Shown here: in pieces, positions 4,720-5,010 of the stretch
Numbering within the stretch: position 1 is the first letter of the stretch
Layout of the letters: each line of letters begins with the position of its first letter
Source: Campylobacterota bacterium
Lineage (GTDB): Bacteria > Campylobacterota > Campylobacteria > Campylobacterales > Sulfurovaceae
DNA length: 5,010 nucleotides
NCBI GenBank assembly: GCA_011372825.1
Contig: DSAK01000148.1
Location: 1-5,010, forward strand
Direction: 5' to 3'
The notes under the pieces: model-generated
Databases searched by the model: none
Told to the model about the DNA's origin: nothing
What the model saw: the letters and a program-made list of their open reading frames with translations, nothing else
Made by a program: the position numbers and the translations under genes

Positions 4720-5010
4720 TCAATCAGTTTTTTCAAGTTGTACTTGTAAGATAACCATCCCTTTGTCAATTGCTTTTAGCATATCGTCGATAGTGAGCAA
4801 TCCAACGCTAACTTCTGTGAGTGCTTCCATCTCAATGCCTGTTTGTCCATTTAGTTTAACAGTAATAAAAAGCTTAAACCCCGGCAGGTTTGGTAACTCT
4901 TCTATATCTGCTGAGATACACTAAAGTGTCAACAGATGACACATTGGGATAAGACTGCTTGTTTGTTTTGTCCTCATAATAACAGTTTGTACGACGGGAC
5001 CTTTTTGCAG
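4720..5010 (-). pseudogene. moaC: Cyclic pyranopterin monophosphate synthase MoaC, partial and interrupted
   Basis: One minus-strand frame from 5010 to 4720 encodes most of MoaC, which with MoaA converts GTP to cyclic pyranopterin monophosphate for molybdenum cofactor. The N-terminus lies beyond the window. Recognisable parts are KGPVVQT, TSSLIPMCH with the conserved His, ISADIEELPNLPGFKLFITV, GQTGIEMEALTEVSVGLLT and DDMLKAIDKGMVI with the conserved Asp and Lys. Damage: the segment between QT and KQT is about three or four residues short (family order AxIAGIMGAK); PMCHP reads PMCHL; LMLSG(V)DIS is shortened and interrupted by TAG at 4921-4923; and a TGA at 4720-4722 replaces a glycine of the C-terminal SGGKSGDF motif, after which KSADFHVKKD continues in the same frame to the DUF493 start. 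The frame itself never shifts. Whether this is decay or base-calling error at the window edge is open; with only the TGA, the enzyme would lose just its tail. Confidence 0.7.

Noticed and set aside
4686..4769. 28-residue N-terminal extension of the DUF493 protein
   Set aside because: The extra codons are an alternate frame of the moaC 3' end; the ATG at 4685 has a strong ribosome binding site and matches family length.

Overview
The window looks like chromosomal DNA of a free-living campylobacterotal (epsilonproteobacterial) bacterium, in the Sulfurimonas/Sulfurovum range. The evidence is the moderately AT-rich composition, a short-form PurN, an HP0495-type DUF493 protein, a DUF3373-type outer-membrane protein remnant found mainly in this phylum, and an extended -10 promoter without an obvious -35 box. 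Genus is an inference. No mobile element, tRNA, rRNA or CRISPR array is visible.

Layout. Bases 1-87 hold the last 28 codons of an aconitase-superfamily large subunit (probably leuC). Bases 161-873 hold two damaged genes: a small exported protein ending in Cys, and the C-terminal part of a DUF3373 outer-membrane protein. Both read well only after several one-base indels are repaired. A hairpin plus T-run (881-916) closes this block. Then follow purN (1037-1570) and thiG (1582-2358), 11 bases apart and probably one transcript driven by a promoter placed so that purN mRNA would be leaderless. Convergent to them on the minus strand is a YajR-like MFS transporter with a small soluble C-terminal domain (2420-3751). 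A 68-base divergent promoter region separates it from rdgB/HAM1-type dITP/XTP pyrophosphatase (3820-4416). rdgB meets a DUF493 gene (minus, 4413-4685) tail to tail with a 4-base overlap. Upstream of DUF493 on the minus strand is a partial moaC carrying two in-frame stops and missing codons.

Working together. This is housekeeping metabolism. PurN works in the purine pathway upstream of AIR, the branch metabolite that also feeds the thiamine pyrimidine, and ThiG makes the thiamine thiazole. RdgB cleans the purine nucleotide pool. MoaC catalyses part of the first step of molybdopterin synthesis, which starts from GTP.

Caution. All reading-frame damage lies in the outer parts (about 161-571 and 4720-4950), while the central four genes are clean. 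That suggests lower sequence quality near both ends as much as genuine gene decay. I see no convincing novel system here. The most useful second-look items are the damaged flanks, the leaderless purN promoter, the transporter's extra domain and the moaC/DUF493 junction.
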